NCBI GenBank assembly: GCA_028456385.1 | Contig: JALNQF010000038.1 | Location: 62,001-126,000, forward strand | Source of the DNA: Ophiosphaerella korrae | Lineage: Eukaryota > Ascomycota > Dothideomycetes > Pleosporales > Phaeosphaeriaceae | Direction of reading: 5' to 3' | Length of the DNA: 64,000 nucleotides | In this document: positions 34,089 through 44,500 of the stretch, one piece after another | Layout of the letters: each line of letters begins with the position of its first letter | Numbering within the stretch: the stretch's first letter is position 1 | Made by a program: the position numbers and the translations under genes | Notes under the pieces: model-generated | The model's input: only the letters and a program-made list of their open reading frames with translations | Database searches by the model: none | Told to the model about the DNA's origin: nothing

Positions 34089-37000
34089 ATGTCTCACTTC
34101 AAAGTCGGCCAGATGGTCGAAACCAGCGCCCACCAGCAGGGAACGGTCAGGTACGTTGGACCTATCCACGTCGCAGAAGGCGACTGGCTAGGCATCGACC
34201 TCCAGTCTCCCACTGGAAAGAACGATGGCTCTGTCCGCGGAGAGCGATACTTCACGTGTCCTCCTCTTCATGGGCTGTTCATCAGGGAAAGCAACATCCT
34301 TCGCGTCATCGCCCAGGCAGCCCCAAAGGCTGCTTCTTCATCAAAGCCAGCTACAGCCTCCAAGGCAGCGACCTCATCATCAAAACCTTTCACAGCCACC
34401 AAGGCGAAAGCACGCCCATCCAGCGTGATTGCACCCTCCAAGGTAACCACGTCAAAAACCATCACAGCCACCACAGCCACCAAGGCGAAAGCACGCCCAT
34501 CTAGCGTGATTACACCCAAGACCGCTTCTCGCATGTCCTTGGTCCCTACAGGCTCAGCTCCCTCCACTTCTTCTACTACTGCCCCAACTACCTTGACAAA
34601 AACCGCTAGAGACTCCAATGTAGGAACCCTGGAAACCAAGATCCGCCACCTTGAGAAACAACACACAGAAGACCAAGAGATACTCAAGGAACTCTCACAT
34701 GCCAAGGATGAACGTGACCGATTCCACGCAATCATCCAGAAACTCCAGGCAAAATGCCAAACACTACACCAAGAGAACCTTGAGACCAAGGCACAACTTC
34801 AACAACTTCAGATCGACAACGACAAGCTTTCAAAGGCCGAAGAAGCATTCGAGGCCGACTTCGAGATTGCTCTCCTCGACAAAGAGATGGCAGAGGAGCG
34901 AGCAGAACAGGCCGAAGCTGAGCTGGAAGCTCTACGGTCCAAACTAGAAGAGCGCGACATGGAGGTTGAAATCCTTCGTGAAGAGGCCGAGCTCTTCACT
35001 ATCGACATGTCCGCTGAAGACAAGGAAGAAGCAGGCTACTATCGCCTTCAGCATGAGAACGACCGACTAAGACAAGCTTTGGTTGCCCTCAAAGAAATGA
35101 CGGAAGAGACCGAGCGTGATAACAGAGCACGCATCCTTGAGCTAGAGGCAGATGCCTTGACGCTTGAGCAAGTCTGTAAAGAGAATATCGAACTCCAGGA
35201 AAAGAATGAGCAGAGCCGTGACGCCATTCTACATATGCAGGCACAAGTCGATGCCAGCGCAGAATGGGAAGAGGTCTCTCATGAAATGACGATGAAGAAT
35301 CAAGAGCTGGAGGATAGAATTGCCACTCAAGATGCCGTCATTCGGGACCTAGAAAGCCTACGGGAACTGAATGATGAGCTGGAACTCCAGCACATCGAGC
35401 AAGAGGAAGAGTTACGACTCGAGCTCGAAGCTAAGGACATCGAGCTCGCTGAGCAGAATCGGAGGATTGAGACACAAGACACCATGATTGTAGAACACCA
35501 AACCCTCATCTCGAAATTCCGAGACCTTGTCTTTGAACTACAGGGCAAGATGGCGGATGCCGAGTCATCTCGTAACATGACTGAAGCACAGGTCAAAGAT
35601 ACCACTGGTCGTTTCAACGAGGTCATGGATCTGAACAGGCGTCTTCGTGCGTCAAACGTTGAAGCCACAAGCAAGGAAATAACCTCCGAAATGCGGAAGA
35701 TCCACGGAGACGAAGTCTCCGAGAAGCTCGCCATCCTTACAGAGACCGAGTCCATAGACTTTCTCAACAGTGAGCCTCTACGCACATACTTCGTGGCCAA
35801 ACGCATCAGTGCCAAGGCTTCTCTCACCGCCTCACTATTGGCGACCACCGACAGACAACTCAGTTACGATGGAGGCTTAGACGAGGCCATCAATAGGCTA
35901 CACTGTGCCAAAGCTATTCAACATCTAACTACCATCAAATCCGGCAGCGACCGTCTATCGTCTGCTATGGGAGTTTCTCCACTCTCCCAATTCGCCAATT
36001 TTGGCCAGGCTCATGAAGAGCTGATCGTCGTTGAGAGTGTGTTGAATGTAGGCTTGATGGGCGTACAATTAGACGAAGTCAACTTTGGCGATCTCGTTGG
36101 CTCATTCGGACGGTCAGCCCAAATTCAAGGAGCAGCCCTCGTCACCCAACACGATGCTTTGGCAGCGCTGCCCGAGGATGAAACCTTGGCTCGCATTCAG
36201 AACATCGTAGCCAGCTTGGATTACCTCAGCTCCAACTTCGCCGTTGCGAACACCATGCTCAATTTCATTGCCAATAACGTTAAGGACTTGTTTGCCGATA
36301 AGGAGTCGACTCTCGTCACTTCCAGTGAAGTATCTGAGAGAGCTGCAGAGATCTTGGAACGGTTTTCCGGCCCAACAGTCGTCTTCAATAAGGCCATGGT
36401 TGCGGGCCAGAGATTACTCAAGACAATCAATGCACTGCGGAGCGACTCACTCTACCCGCATATTTCCGGACGTCCTGCTGATATCGTCGAAGAAGAAGAA
36501 TATCTTACCAAACTATCGAAAGACGCTGCCAAGTTCGGCCAGAACGCCATCAGTGCAGTCTTATCAACTTTCCAACAAGACGCCCAAATTACCATGCTGG
36601 ACGTCAACTTGGACAGCATGATGGAATTTTATTTCAGTCAAGCAGTGTATCGCCTCGAATCTACTGCGATGCAACTAAACAGCTGGAACGACAATGCTTC
36701 CATTCTGTTGAATAGCACTGAAATCTCACATGGGCCAACGCCATGGTCACAGAAAGCCAAAGAAGTTGAGGCTTCACGGAAGAAGAACTCCGAGGCTTCG
36801 CTGCTCCTAGAAGAACTCAAGACAGAGCACAAGGCGGTATTGCTGAGCCTTCTAGAGCGAGAGCGGGTTATCGAAACCAAGAGTCTTGAGATTGAGCACC
36901 TAGGTGCAAAATATCGAGATGCTGCCAACAAAATCGATGCCACTCAACAACTTCGCGATAAGGTCGCGAAAGCCGAGTATGAAGCAGACGAACTTAAAGG

Positions 37001-37730
37001 TCAGATGGAGATCCTTGTTTTAAAGATCCAGTCGTTGGAAGAGCATGTTGCCAACAAAGACCGATCAGATCATGTCCCAACTATACCAGACGCCACACCC
37101 ATGGCGATGGAGCCTATGGAGCAGCCTTCAGTATCCGGCAGTGTCCCGGCAGCTCTGAAGATGTTGTTACATGCTCAACAGGATGAGAATCACTGGCTAC
37201 GACAACGCGAAAACACCGATCTCTATAAACTCAATTTAAGAGATATGGCCATCAAGAAGGATTATACCGATCAATGGAGGTTCTTCCTCACTGGACAGGT
37301 ACAATCTGTGTGGACGCTCAGTAGCAGCGATGATGACGACTTTTTGAGCGATGCCAGCAGTGCATTTGACGAAAATATTGGTGGCGACAACATGAGCGAC
37401 ACCAGCAGCGCATTTAACGAAAATGTTGGCAACGACCACATGAGCGACGCGAGCAGTGAATTTGACTACGACGTTAGAAACGACGTAAAGTCCGGTGAGC
37501 CAAGCGGAAACCTGTCTAGACAAACTGGCCAAGGGCAACCTAAGAGGTTACCTCTGGCAGTTGACGCAGTACAGTCAAGCTGGCAGCCATCCTTCGATAG
37601 TGACGAAGGACTGTGGAGCGGCATAGAAAGCCACTACCTCGACAAGGACTTGTCTGATATCGCAGAAGAAGACGAAGAAGATATCGATAATACCATCGCG
37701 CTTGAGGAATTGAGCGAGATTCACTGGTGA
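34089..37730 (+). CDS. CAP-Gly protein, dynactin p150(Glued)-like
   Basis: One intronless frame of 1213 aa from MSHFKVGQMVETS. Residues about 5-70 are a CAP-Gly domain with the signature GKNDGSVRG, which binds microtubule plus-end EEY tails. A basic Ser/Thr/Lys/Pro linker (about 75-180) carries a repeated KAKARPSSVI unit. Long coiled coils (about 190-530) precede the dynactin domain (about 545-835; LRTYFVAKRISAKASL, LDYLSSNFAVANTM). Another coiled coil (about 890-1000) and an acidic tail follow. The tail holds three 16-residue repeats at 37350-37493 (DASSAFDENIGGDNMS type). p150 is the largest dynactin subunit and links dynein to cargo and microtubules for nuclear migration. It is somewhat divergent and has no introns, so it may be either the main gene or an extra copy. 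Confidence 0.85.
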   Translation: MSHFKVGQMVETSAHQQGTVRYVGPIHVAEGDWLGIDLQSPTGKNDGSVRGERYFTCPPLHGLFIRESNILRVIAQAAPKAASSSKPATASKAATSSSKPFTATKAKARPSSVIAPSKVTTSKTITATTATKAKARPSSVITPKTASRMSLVPTGSAPSTSSTTAPTTLTKTARDSNVGTLETKIRHLEKQHTEDQEILKELSHAKDERDRFHAIIQKLQAKCQTLHQENLETKAQLQQLQIDNDKLSKAEEAFEADFEIALLDKEMAEERAEQAEAELEALRSKLEERDMEVEILREEAELFTIDMSAEDKEEAGYYRLQHENDRLRQALVALKEMTEETERDNRARILELEADALTLEQVCKENIELQEKNEQSRDAILHMQAQVDASAEWEEVSHEMTMKNQELEDRIATQDAVIRDLESLRELNDELELQHIEQEEELRLELEAKDIELAEQNRRIETQDTMIVEHQTLISKFRDLVFELQGKMADAESSRNMTEAQVKDTTGRFNEVMDLNRRLRASNVEATSKEITSEMRKIHGDEVSEKLAILTETESIDFLNSEPLRTYFVAKRISAKASLTASLLATTDRQLSYDGGLDEAINRLHCAKAIQHLTTIKSGSDRLSSAMGVSPLSQFANFGQAHEELIVVESVLNVGLMGVQLDEVNFGDLVGSFGRSAQIQGAALVTQHDALAALPEDETLARIQNIVASLDYLSSNFAVANTMLNFIANNVKDLFADKESTLVTSSEVSERAAEILERFSGPTVVFNKAMVAGQRLLKTINALRSDSLYPHISGRPADIVEEEEYLTKLSKDAAKFGQNAISAVLSTFQQDAQITMLDVNLDSMMEFYFSQAVYRLESTAMQLNSWNDNASILLNSTEISHGPTPWSQKAKEVEASRKKNSEASLLLEELKTEHKAVLLSLLERERVIETKSLEIEHLGAKYRDAANKIDATQQLRDKVAKAEYEADELKGQMEILVLKIQSLEEHVANKDRSDHVPTIPDATPMAMEPMEQPSVSGSVPAALKMLLHAQQDENHWLRQRENTDLYKLNLRDMAIKKDYTDQWRFFLTGQVQSVWTLSSSDDDDFLSDASSAFDENIGGDNMSDTSSAFNENVGNDHMSDASSEFDYDVRNDVKSGEPSGNLSRQTGQGQPKRLPLAVDAVQSSWQPSFDSDEGLWSGIESHYLDKDLSDIAEEDEEDIDNTIALEELSEIHW
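37350..37493 (+). repeat. Three in-frame 48-nt repeats in the CAP-Gly gene
   Basis: Three 48-nt units start at 37350, 37398 and 37446. They encode 16-residue acidic units D-A/T-S-S-A/E-F-x-E/Y-N/D. The third is the most diverged. They expand the acidic C-terminal tail. Confidence 0.8.
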
Positions 37731-38501
37731 TTACAAGGAGCTTGCTTCATCAAGCGCTTGTACTTTTTACCTTTTTTTTTGGCTCACGTTTGCATATGGA
37801 GTTTTTTGTTTCTTTTCTTTTTGTTTACAGCGAGGCGTTTGATTGGTTTATTGGCAGCGAGGTGTTTTATGATTGTTTGGGTTACAGCGAGGCGCTGGAT
37901 TGATTTTACGCACTATACCCCTGGGAGGCATTCGTTGGATTGGTTTTTCGCACTATACCCCTGGGCAGCATTCATTTTGATATCTTTATATGTATGAGAA
38001 GACATTATTACTATGACTGTGCCATTCATGAATATGCAGTGACTTCGTTTGTGATGTTTGTATTAATAACCGCTCAAAATGAAAGCCTTCTAATCAATTC
38101 AATTACTGAAGACTGTTCACCTACAGTAACCATTCAAATCATTGTTCCTGGTCTTCTTCACTCCCAATCATCGTTAGACTACTTGCATTAACTTAAGTCG
38201 TTCACTCCTCATTCTTAGTTGTGATCAATCGTGACTTTTAGTGCTCTACGTTAGGTACATTCTAGGCCGAAACATCAAGCCACATGGTGCTACGCGAAAG
38301 GCTCGCTATGTATATGTCTATCATTCTAGATATAACGAGGCCCATAATAACACCACGAAATGCAGTCTATATGCGTATTCATGAGAAAAAAACAGTGACA
38401 AACTCCGCCCATATGGTATCAAACAAAACGTCTAATAGATATGTCGAAATCCAAACTTCTTCCGGCTTCCAGCCGTTGGGAGCGCGTTACAGGCGTTTTA
38501 A
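37731..38501. other. Intergenic with short tandem duplications
   Basis: These are convergent 3' flanks of the CAP-Gly and Dic1 genes. A block with CAGCGAGG(C/T)G recurs three times between 37828 and 37905 at 27-30 nt spacing. A second unit, beginning CGCACTATACCCCTGGG, is repeated at 37909 and 37949 (period 40). No gene recognised. Confidence 0.6.
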
Positions 38502-39504
38502 CTACCTGTACATCTTTTTATGCTGCTCGAGGAAGAGGAAAGTGAGGATCGTATGTGGGCCGACGCGAATGAAGCTGGGTACCCAACCCTTGAACATCCA
38601 CCGCACACCCTCGGTTTTAGTTATATCAGTTACGAGTTTGACGATGCTGTGGTGCTCCTTAGAGCTCATGACTCGAGTCTTGATAACGTCCACGGGCGAG
38701 CAAATCGTCGTTGCAACGAAGCCGGCCAGAAATGAGGCAGTGAAGTGCGTCGGAAGACCATCCTTAAGCGCAGTATATTCGAGCAACACTTGCTTGAAAC
38801 CATCGTATGTCGCGAGTTGCCCCACAGTCATCAATACAGCTCTTGACGAGTTGGGCCACACCCCTTTCCACAAGGACCCCACCCCTTCCTCACGCGCCAT
38901 ACGAAAAACACCATCTACTGCATGCTTATAATTCCGCCGTTGTTCTTTCGGTAAAGCTGCGTCGTTCTGCATTCGGACGTTGAGGATATCGCCGGGGTTG
39001 CCGGCAATTCCTCCGAGGAGACCAGATACTGAGGCCATTCCGACGAGAGTGAGAAACGAAGGCTTCTGGTCGGGTGTAGTCATGTGGTCTTTGAGAGTTT
39101 CGTAGACGCCAAATCGAGTCATACTGTAGGTTGCTTGACGAAGCTGCGCCGCTGATAACTGACGACGGTGTTAGTCTAGCCATGAACCCGACCTCATAAG
39201 TACGTACACCTCGATATAGCGCCATGAATCCGTCAGTTTTCACAACATGGCCAAACATTTGTAGCATATTCAATCTTGCTGCACCCGCTGCCTGTGTCTG
39301 CAATCGGACCTTCACTGCGCATGTATTAACCAACGCTTGTCATGATATAATGGGAAGCTTACCAAGATCTAAAGGATGTGTGAAGAAAGTTGCACAACAA
39401 CTTGCACTCCCACCAAACCAGAAAGGATAAGTAATTGGGGTCACTTTCACATCTTTACTCTTGCTCAACTCAGGTGGGCTCACCTTCTTGGTGAGAGCCG
39501 CCAT
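38502..39504 (-). CDS. DIC1: Mitochondrial dicarboxylate carrier
   Basis: Three exons (39504-39363, 39314-39208, 39158-38502; introns 48 and 49 nt) give 301 aa, the usual length of the SLC25 family. Three repeats of about 100 residues each carry the carrier signature: HPLDLVKVRLQTQ (its PxD part restored by the first splice), GNPGDILNVRMQND in repeat two and SPVDVIKTRVMSS in repeat three. The R-M-Q-N in repeat two and overall similarity fit Dic1, which exchanges malate or succinate for phosphate across the inner membrane. It starts 252 bp from the divergent mitochondrial PheRS start. Oxaloacetate or other carrier subtypes are less likely but not excluded by eye. Confidence 0.9.
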
Positions 39505-39756
39505 GATAATCGCGATTGTTGCAACAGCTGCATATAGCCGGTCCACGTGAATGTGCTCTAAAGGCAAGATATATAGTGGGAGTGAATGCGACAATTCGGG
39601 GGTTGTTATGTGACCGACGAAACCGAGTCGGCTGTGAACGGACGTCATCGGCAAATTGAGAAAATCGGCTACTGATTGTGCACGGAGCTTTTCTTGGCGT
39701 AGCGTGGAGCTGCGTGGGATGGATGAAGCACCCAAAAAGCCATTCTCTAACGAGGC
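39505..39756. promoter_or_regulatory. Short bidirectional promoter, Dic1 / mitochondrial PheRS
   Basis: 252 bp separate the two divergent start codons. Both products are mitochondrial, so a shared regulatory region is plausible. No specific motif is claimed. Confidence 0.5.
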
Positions 39757-41589
39757 ATGCGAATACCGACACCACAAACGGCAGTGTGCTGTCGATTGGC
39801 CCGATATGCATCATTACGACCACACCGGCCCCTTTTGTTGCCCTGGCTGTTCTCAGTGAGACACAATTCTTCTGGTATGTCAGCTATCATGTGATCCCTC
39901 GTGCTCGATATGTGTCAGCCTGCAAGTTCTGTATACTCTTACGAGTATTCCTTATATGAGGGACATGGCGTGAATTCTTTTCACTTAGTCATGTCATTTC
40001 AAAGGCATACCTAAGAATAGTCAGGCACAATACCCAAGGAAATCAGCATCGAGGGTAGGAGTTATAAGACCGATGAATGGACAAACGTACCTTCGACTAT
40101 TCTCAACGCCATATCCCGAAAGCTTCATCTCCAACAAGACCACCCCTTGGCAATCACCCGCAAACTTATCGAGTCGAGATTCCCAAACTACAAGACCCAC
40201 AATGACCTCTTTCCAATCGTCACAACTGGGCAAAATTTTGATTCATTGGGCTTTCCTTTAGATCATGTTGGGCGAAACCGAACTGATACATACTACATTA
40301 ACAAGGAGACTGTACTTCGAACCCACACATCCGCCCATCAGGCAGATACGTTCCGCAATAGTGAGAGCGATGGCTACCTCATATCAGCCGATGTTTACCG
40401 GAGAGATGCCGTTGATCGAAGTCACTATCCCGTATTCCATCAGATGGAAGGGGCAAGAACATGGGACAGGCAGCAAGCAGGAAGAGAAGGAAAGGCGGTT
40501 GCCCAAGTTATCTGGGAAGACGTTTCTAGACTACCGAAACATGACATAGCTGTGGAAGACCCAAATCCGCCTTTTCACATTCAGCGCAATCCTCTCCAGC
40601 CGAGGCACGCACCGGAGGAAGCAGAAGCTATTGCTGCCCACTTGAAACGCAGTCTAGAGGATATGGTTGTTACCATTTTCAACGCTGCGAAGGCAACTAC
40701 CGATTCGGCATTACCAGAGGAGCCCCTGAAAGTACGGTGGGTGGAAGCCTACTTCCCTTTCACTTCACCAAGCTGGGAACTGGAGGTTTTCTGGCAAGGT
40801 GACTGGCTGGAGGTACTAGGCTGCGGCGTTGTCTCTCAGCCAATATTAGACAACGCTTCCGTGCCGCAACGGGTCGGCTGGGCATTCGGCATCGGGCTAG
40901 AACGAATCGCAATGCTCCTCTACTCCATCCCCGACATCCGGCTGTTCTGGTCCAAGGACACACGGTTCTTATCTCAATTCAGCGAGACTAAATCTATTCA
41001 GCGGTTTGTGCCATTCAGCAAGTATCCAGCATGCTTCAAAGATGTCAGTTTCTGGCTGCGCAGCAGCTCTAGCGCCGCTGGTGGTGCATCTCCAATTCAT
41101 CCGCCGGCACCAGCTGCAGCAACACCATCCCAAATCAGCACAACTGCATCCCAATCACCAGGCCAGTTCTTGAACCAGCCCGTAATTGAAAACGTTGGGG
41201 CAAACGCGGACACGCCGACAAGAAGTGGCGCGCCCACGCCTAATTCCAAGCCGCAGTCGTCAGCATCTGCATCAGTACCAACTCCCTCCGCATCCGTTAC
41301 AGAAGGTGAGAGTGAGATACAAAATACATTGGTCCCACCAGCAGCTCCTGTGCCAACGACGTTTCATGAAAACGATGTGATGGAAATCGCACGGGAAGTA
41401 TGTGGTGATCTGGTTGAGGATGTGCGCCTGACAGATGAATTTGTTCACCCAAAAACCGGGCGCAGGTCAATGTGCTATCGCATCAATTACCGGAGTCTTG
41501 AGCGCACGCTGACAAACGAGGAAACGAATCAACTGCATGAGCGACTGCGGGTGCTCCTCGTAGAGCGACTGGGTGTCAAATTACGTTAG
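39757..41589 (+). CDS. MSF1: Mitochondrial phenylalanyl-tRNA synthetase
   Basis: Two exons (39757-39874, 40025-41589; 150-nt intron) give 560 aa. The first exon encodes an Arg-rich, acid-free presequence (MRIPTPQTAVCCRLARYASL) ideal for mitochondrial import; an in-frame stop just before exon two shows an upstream exon is needed. Class II motifs follow: THTSAHQA and FHQMEG, VRWVEAYFPFTSPSWELEV, and motif 3 GWAFGIGLERIAMLL near residue 324. The C-terminal FDX-ACB anticodon-binding domain covers about 487-560. The enzyme charges mitochondrial tRNA-Phe as a monomer. Odd point: a Pro/Ser/Thr-rich insert of about 100 residues (about 387-486) separates the core from the anticodon domain, making it longer than yeast Msf1 (469 aa). 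Confidence 0.9.
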
Positions 41590-44500
41590 TAGCCGTTACC
41601 CAACGGCTAGGCCTGTGTTGGAGACGATGAAAGGATGAAGGCCCTGAAACCCGATGCAAGAATTAGGAGTCGTTGGCCGAACGAGAGCCGGACAGCGTGC
41701 TTGTCGACTGCCGACTTTCTATTCCTGCTGCACGCACGTAGGAACATGCACGAAATGAGTATGGTTTAAGCTGCGTTAGCTAAAATTGAAGCGTGACCAA
41801 GGGTTCGGGGTAACAGATTGACAATCCACAACTGTCCAACTCCGGGTCGGGCCTTGAATCCTGATAGCCCAAACTTTGAAACTTGAATCTTATCATGGCA
41901 GATTTGAACATAATGCTGTAAAACTATTACAGACATCTATCTACCGGTACGTGCTACCGGCCCATTGTTATACATAGAGGTACTAGCCATGACCTGGTAC
42001 GGCACTGGTCAAACGTGTTCGCCCCTGCATCTTTTCCCCGCACGCGCCATCCCGTTCGCGACCGGAAAAAAAGGCAAGCCTCATTTGCCTCCGTATGCTC
42101 GCTTCAACATGTTCAGTACACTATTTTGAAGTCTGGCGACCTCGACCAGATTCACGGCCAGGTGGCGCACTTTAGTTGGATCATATATACCCCTATACCA
42201 GCTGCACTATAGCGCGCTAGATGATGGCGCATCGTTTTTGCGGGGTTGACCCAGTTTAGGCGCTGCAGACCCAGGTCCAACCGTCAAGCGCTGCATCGTG
42301 GCTTCCTGCGAAAGGACGGAAAATGTACGAACTCGGCGCAGACTGGCGTCAGGTGGTGGGCAAGGGGTGTGGAATGGGAGTGAAGGCGCGGCCAAAACGT
42401 GCAAGATTAGCAATGTACAGGTAGGTAATCTCTCTCTATCTTGACGAATGGAGCGAAATCGGCATGTGTGTGTATCTAGCTTATTTGCAACCCCGTGCTC
42501 TTCCCTGCGCTTGTTCGAATGAGGCGCTTTCTTCTACCACTGGTGAAATGGGTCATGCCCATGAACAAATGGCAGGCCATTGCGCCTCGCCCTACGCCTG
42601 CCTAGGACTCCTCAACTAAACTTTTGAATCTACCACGCATTACTGCGTATGATATGTCGATCCCAAACGCGCGCACGCAACGCATAGACCTCCAACTACC
42701 GAGCGGAACATTTTTCCCTAGATAAACGACTGCAGTATTACGTTGCACAGAACGGGAGGGTCGGGAGGCTGTGGGTCCAGTAGACTAGATCTACGCCACC
42801 CATCACCTGGTCTTCGTTCCTCGCAGGAGGAATGTGCATCGTCAATAGTATCGATCTGTTATGCTCTAGCTTTCCCCGCAATTGTAGAAAATAGCCGAGA
42901 ACCTGAGCATCTTTGGCTGAGCATTGCTAATGCAGGAGTAGGTGTGTTTGTGCTCGGCAGATGCGACAGAGAGCGATCGAGTAAAGGGTGGTAGGCAGGG
43001 GAAAAGCCGTTTCGTGCTGGTGTATAGCGAGAATTACTGGATGCTGAAGTTGTGGTTGTGTAGTGCGGTGCACATATGGCTTCTTGGTTGATGCGGAGAG
43101 ACAAGGTTGTCGGATATAATAAGTGTTATCTTATCCATCTTATATCGACTACTGACGTGGACGGTAGAAGGATTTGATCAAAGTCTGGTAACGAATCGGA
43201 ATCTTGTGGTTGATCTACTGAAGACGCCGAACACGATCTTTTTGCCTGGGCGAGTTTGCATGCGGTGCGGTGCAGTCGAAACTCGAACCACATTCGAGGG
43301 TTTATCGATGGGCTATAGGCTGGAAGTAAGACCCCTAGCAAGAGGATTTGTGACGGGCATGAAGCTTTTGCTCAGCCTGAATGATTGAGGTACAGCCTTG
43401 GATGAAGGTCTTGGGAGGTGACATCCGTCCGGCTATCGTGAGATTAGCGACGCGTTGGTAAGGACCCTTGGAGAATACTGCTTACACTATGATCTACTTT
43501 GCGTACACCAAGGTAGATACCCCATCGTTAACGAACTGATGGAACCTACGGGAACCCAAACATATTATTGCGGGACTGGTGCCCTCGTTGCATAGGCCGC
43601 TCTGGACCTTTTCACTTACAACGAATATCGTAGGTAGGTTGTTCTCGGCTTCTCCAGTTCCGAGGCGATGTGGGTTGCATGCGATTCCTTGGCTGCAGCA
43701 TAGAGAGTGTTGACTTTCCTAGGAGCTTATGCTAGGCCAGCGCGTTTTGTAAACGTTATTTCAGTGTGGAACCGCACCCATATCCCTCACCGAAAAGATG
43801 CTCCGACATGCGACCGAAAACTGTGCAGTGTATCATGTCTGTCATCCCATGGCCGTCCTGGCCATACAACGGATTTACAGGCTAAGTGAAAAGAGTACAA
43901 CGATGATACTACTACCTCAGGGACGAGGGAGGAAAGCATACTTCATCCCTGTGACATCATGAGTACTTGTTATCCACCTCCAATCGGACACGCTCTTGAT
44001 GCTGGAGTTGTCATGAGAACCGTAGAAAAGCACTTTCAATGGTTCATCATGCTTAATTTGGTATTTATTTCTCGTCCCGGACATGCTCTAGTCATGAAGA
44101 GCAACAAACGGGGCCTATCATGTGCGGATAGTCGCAATAAGGGGCCTAGCAAGTCTAGTCAGGAGAATATTACTTCTCTTGTGTTATAGACAATAGTCAG
44201 AATGTCGCCACTATGAATATTGAGGGATCACATCCTGGTTGTGATGAGCATATTCAACGGTGATAAGCTCATGACTCAAGTTGGTACGTCTAACGGCGTG
44301 GGAACTATTCAGAGAGTAGTAGGCGAGGTGGGTTATTGTGATTAGCCGAGCTAAGCAAGTACCTTGTACTCATTTTGGGCAATTGAATTGGTCAGATAGA
44401 CTAGTGTTATCGACTGTAAAGTGCAACCTCGTTCCTGACACATCTCCCGTGGGATCGTCGTGGGAAGAAAGGGCCGAGGAAATCATCATAGGGACCATAA

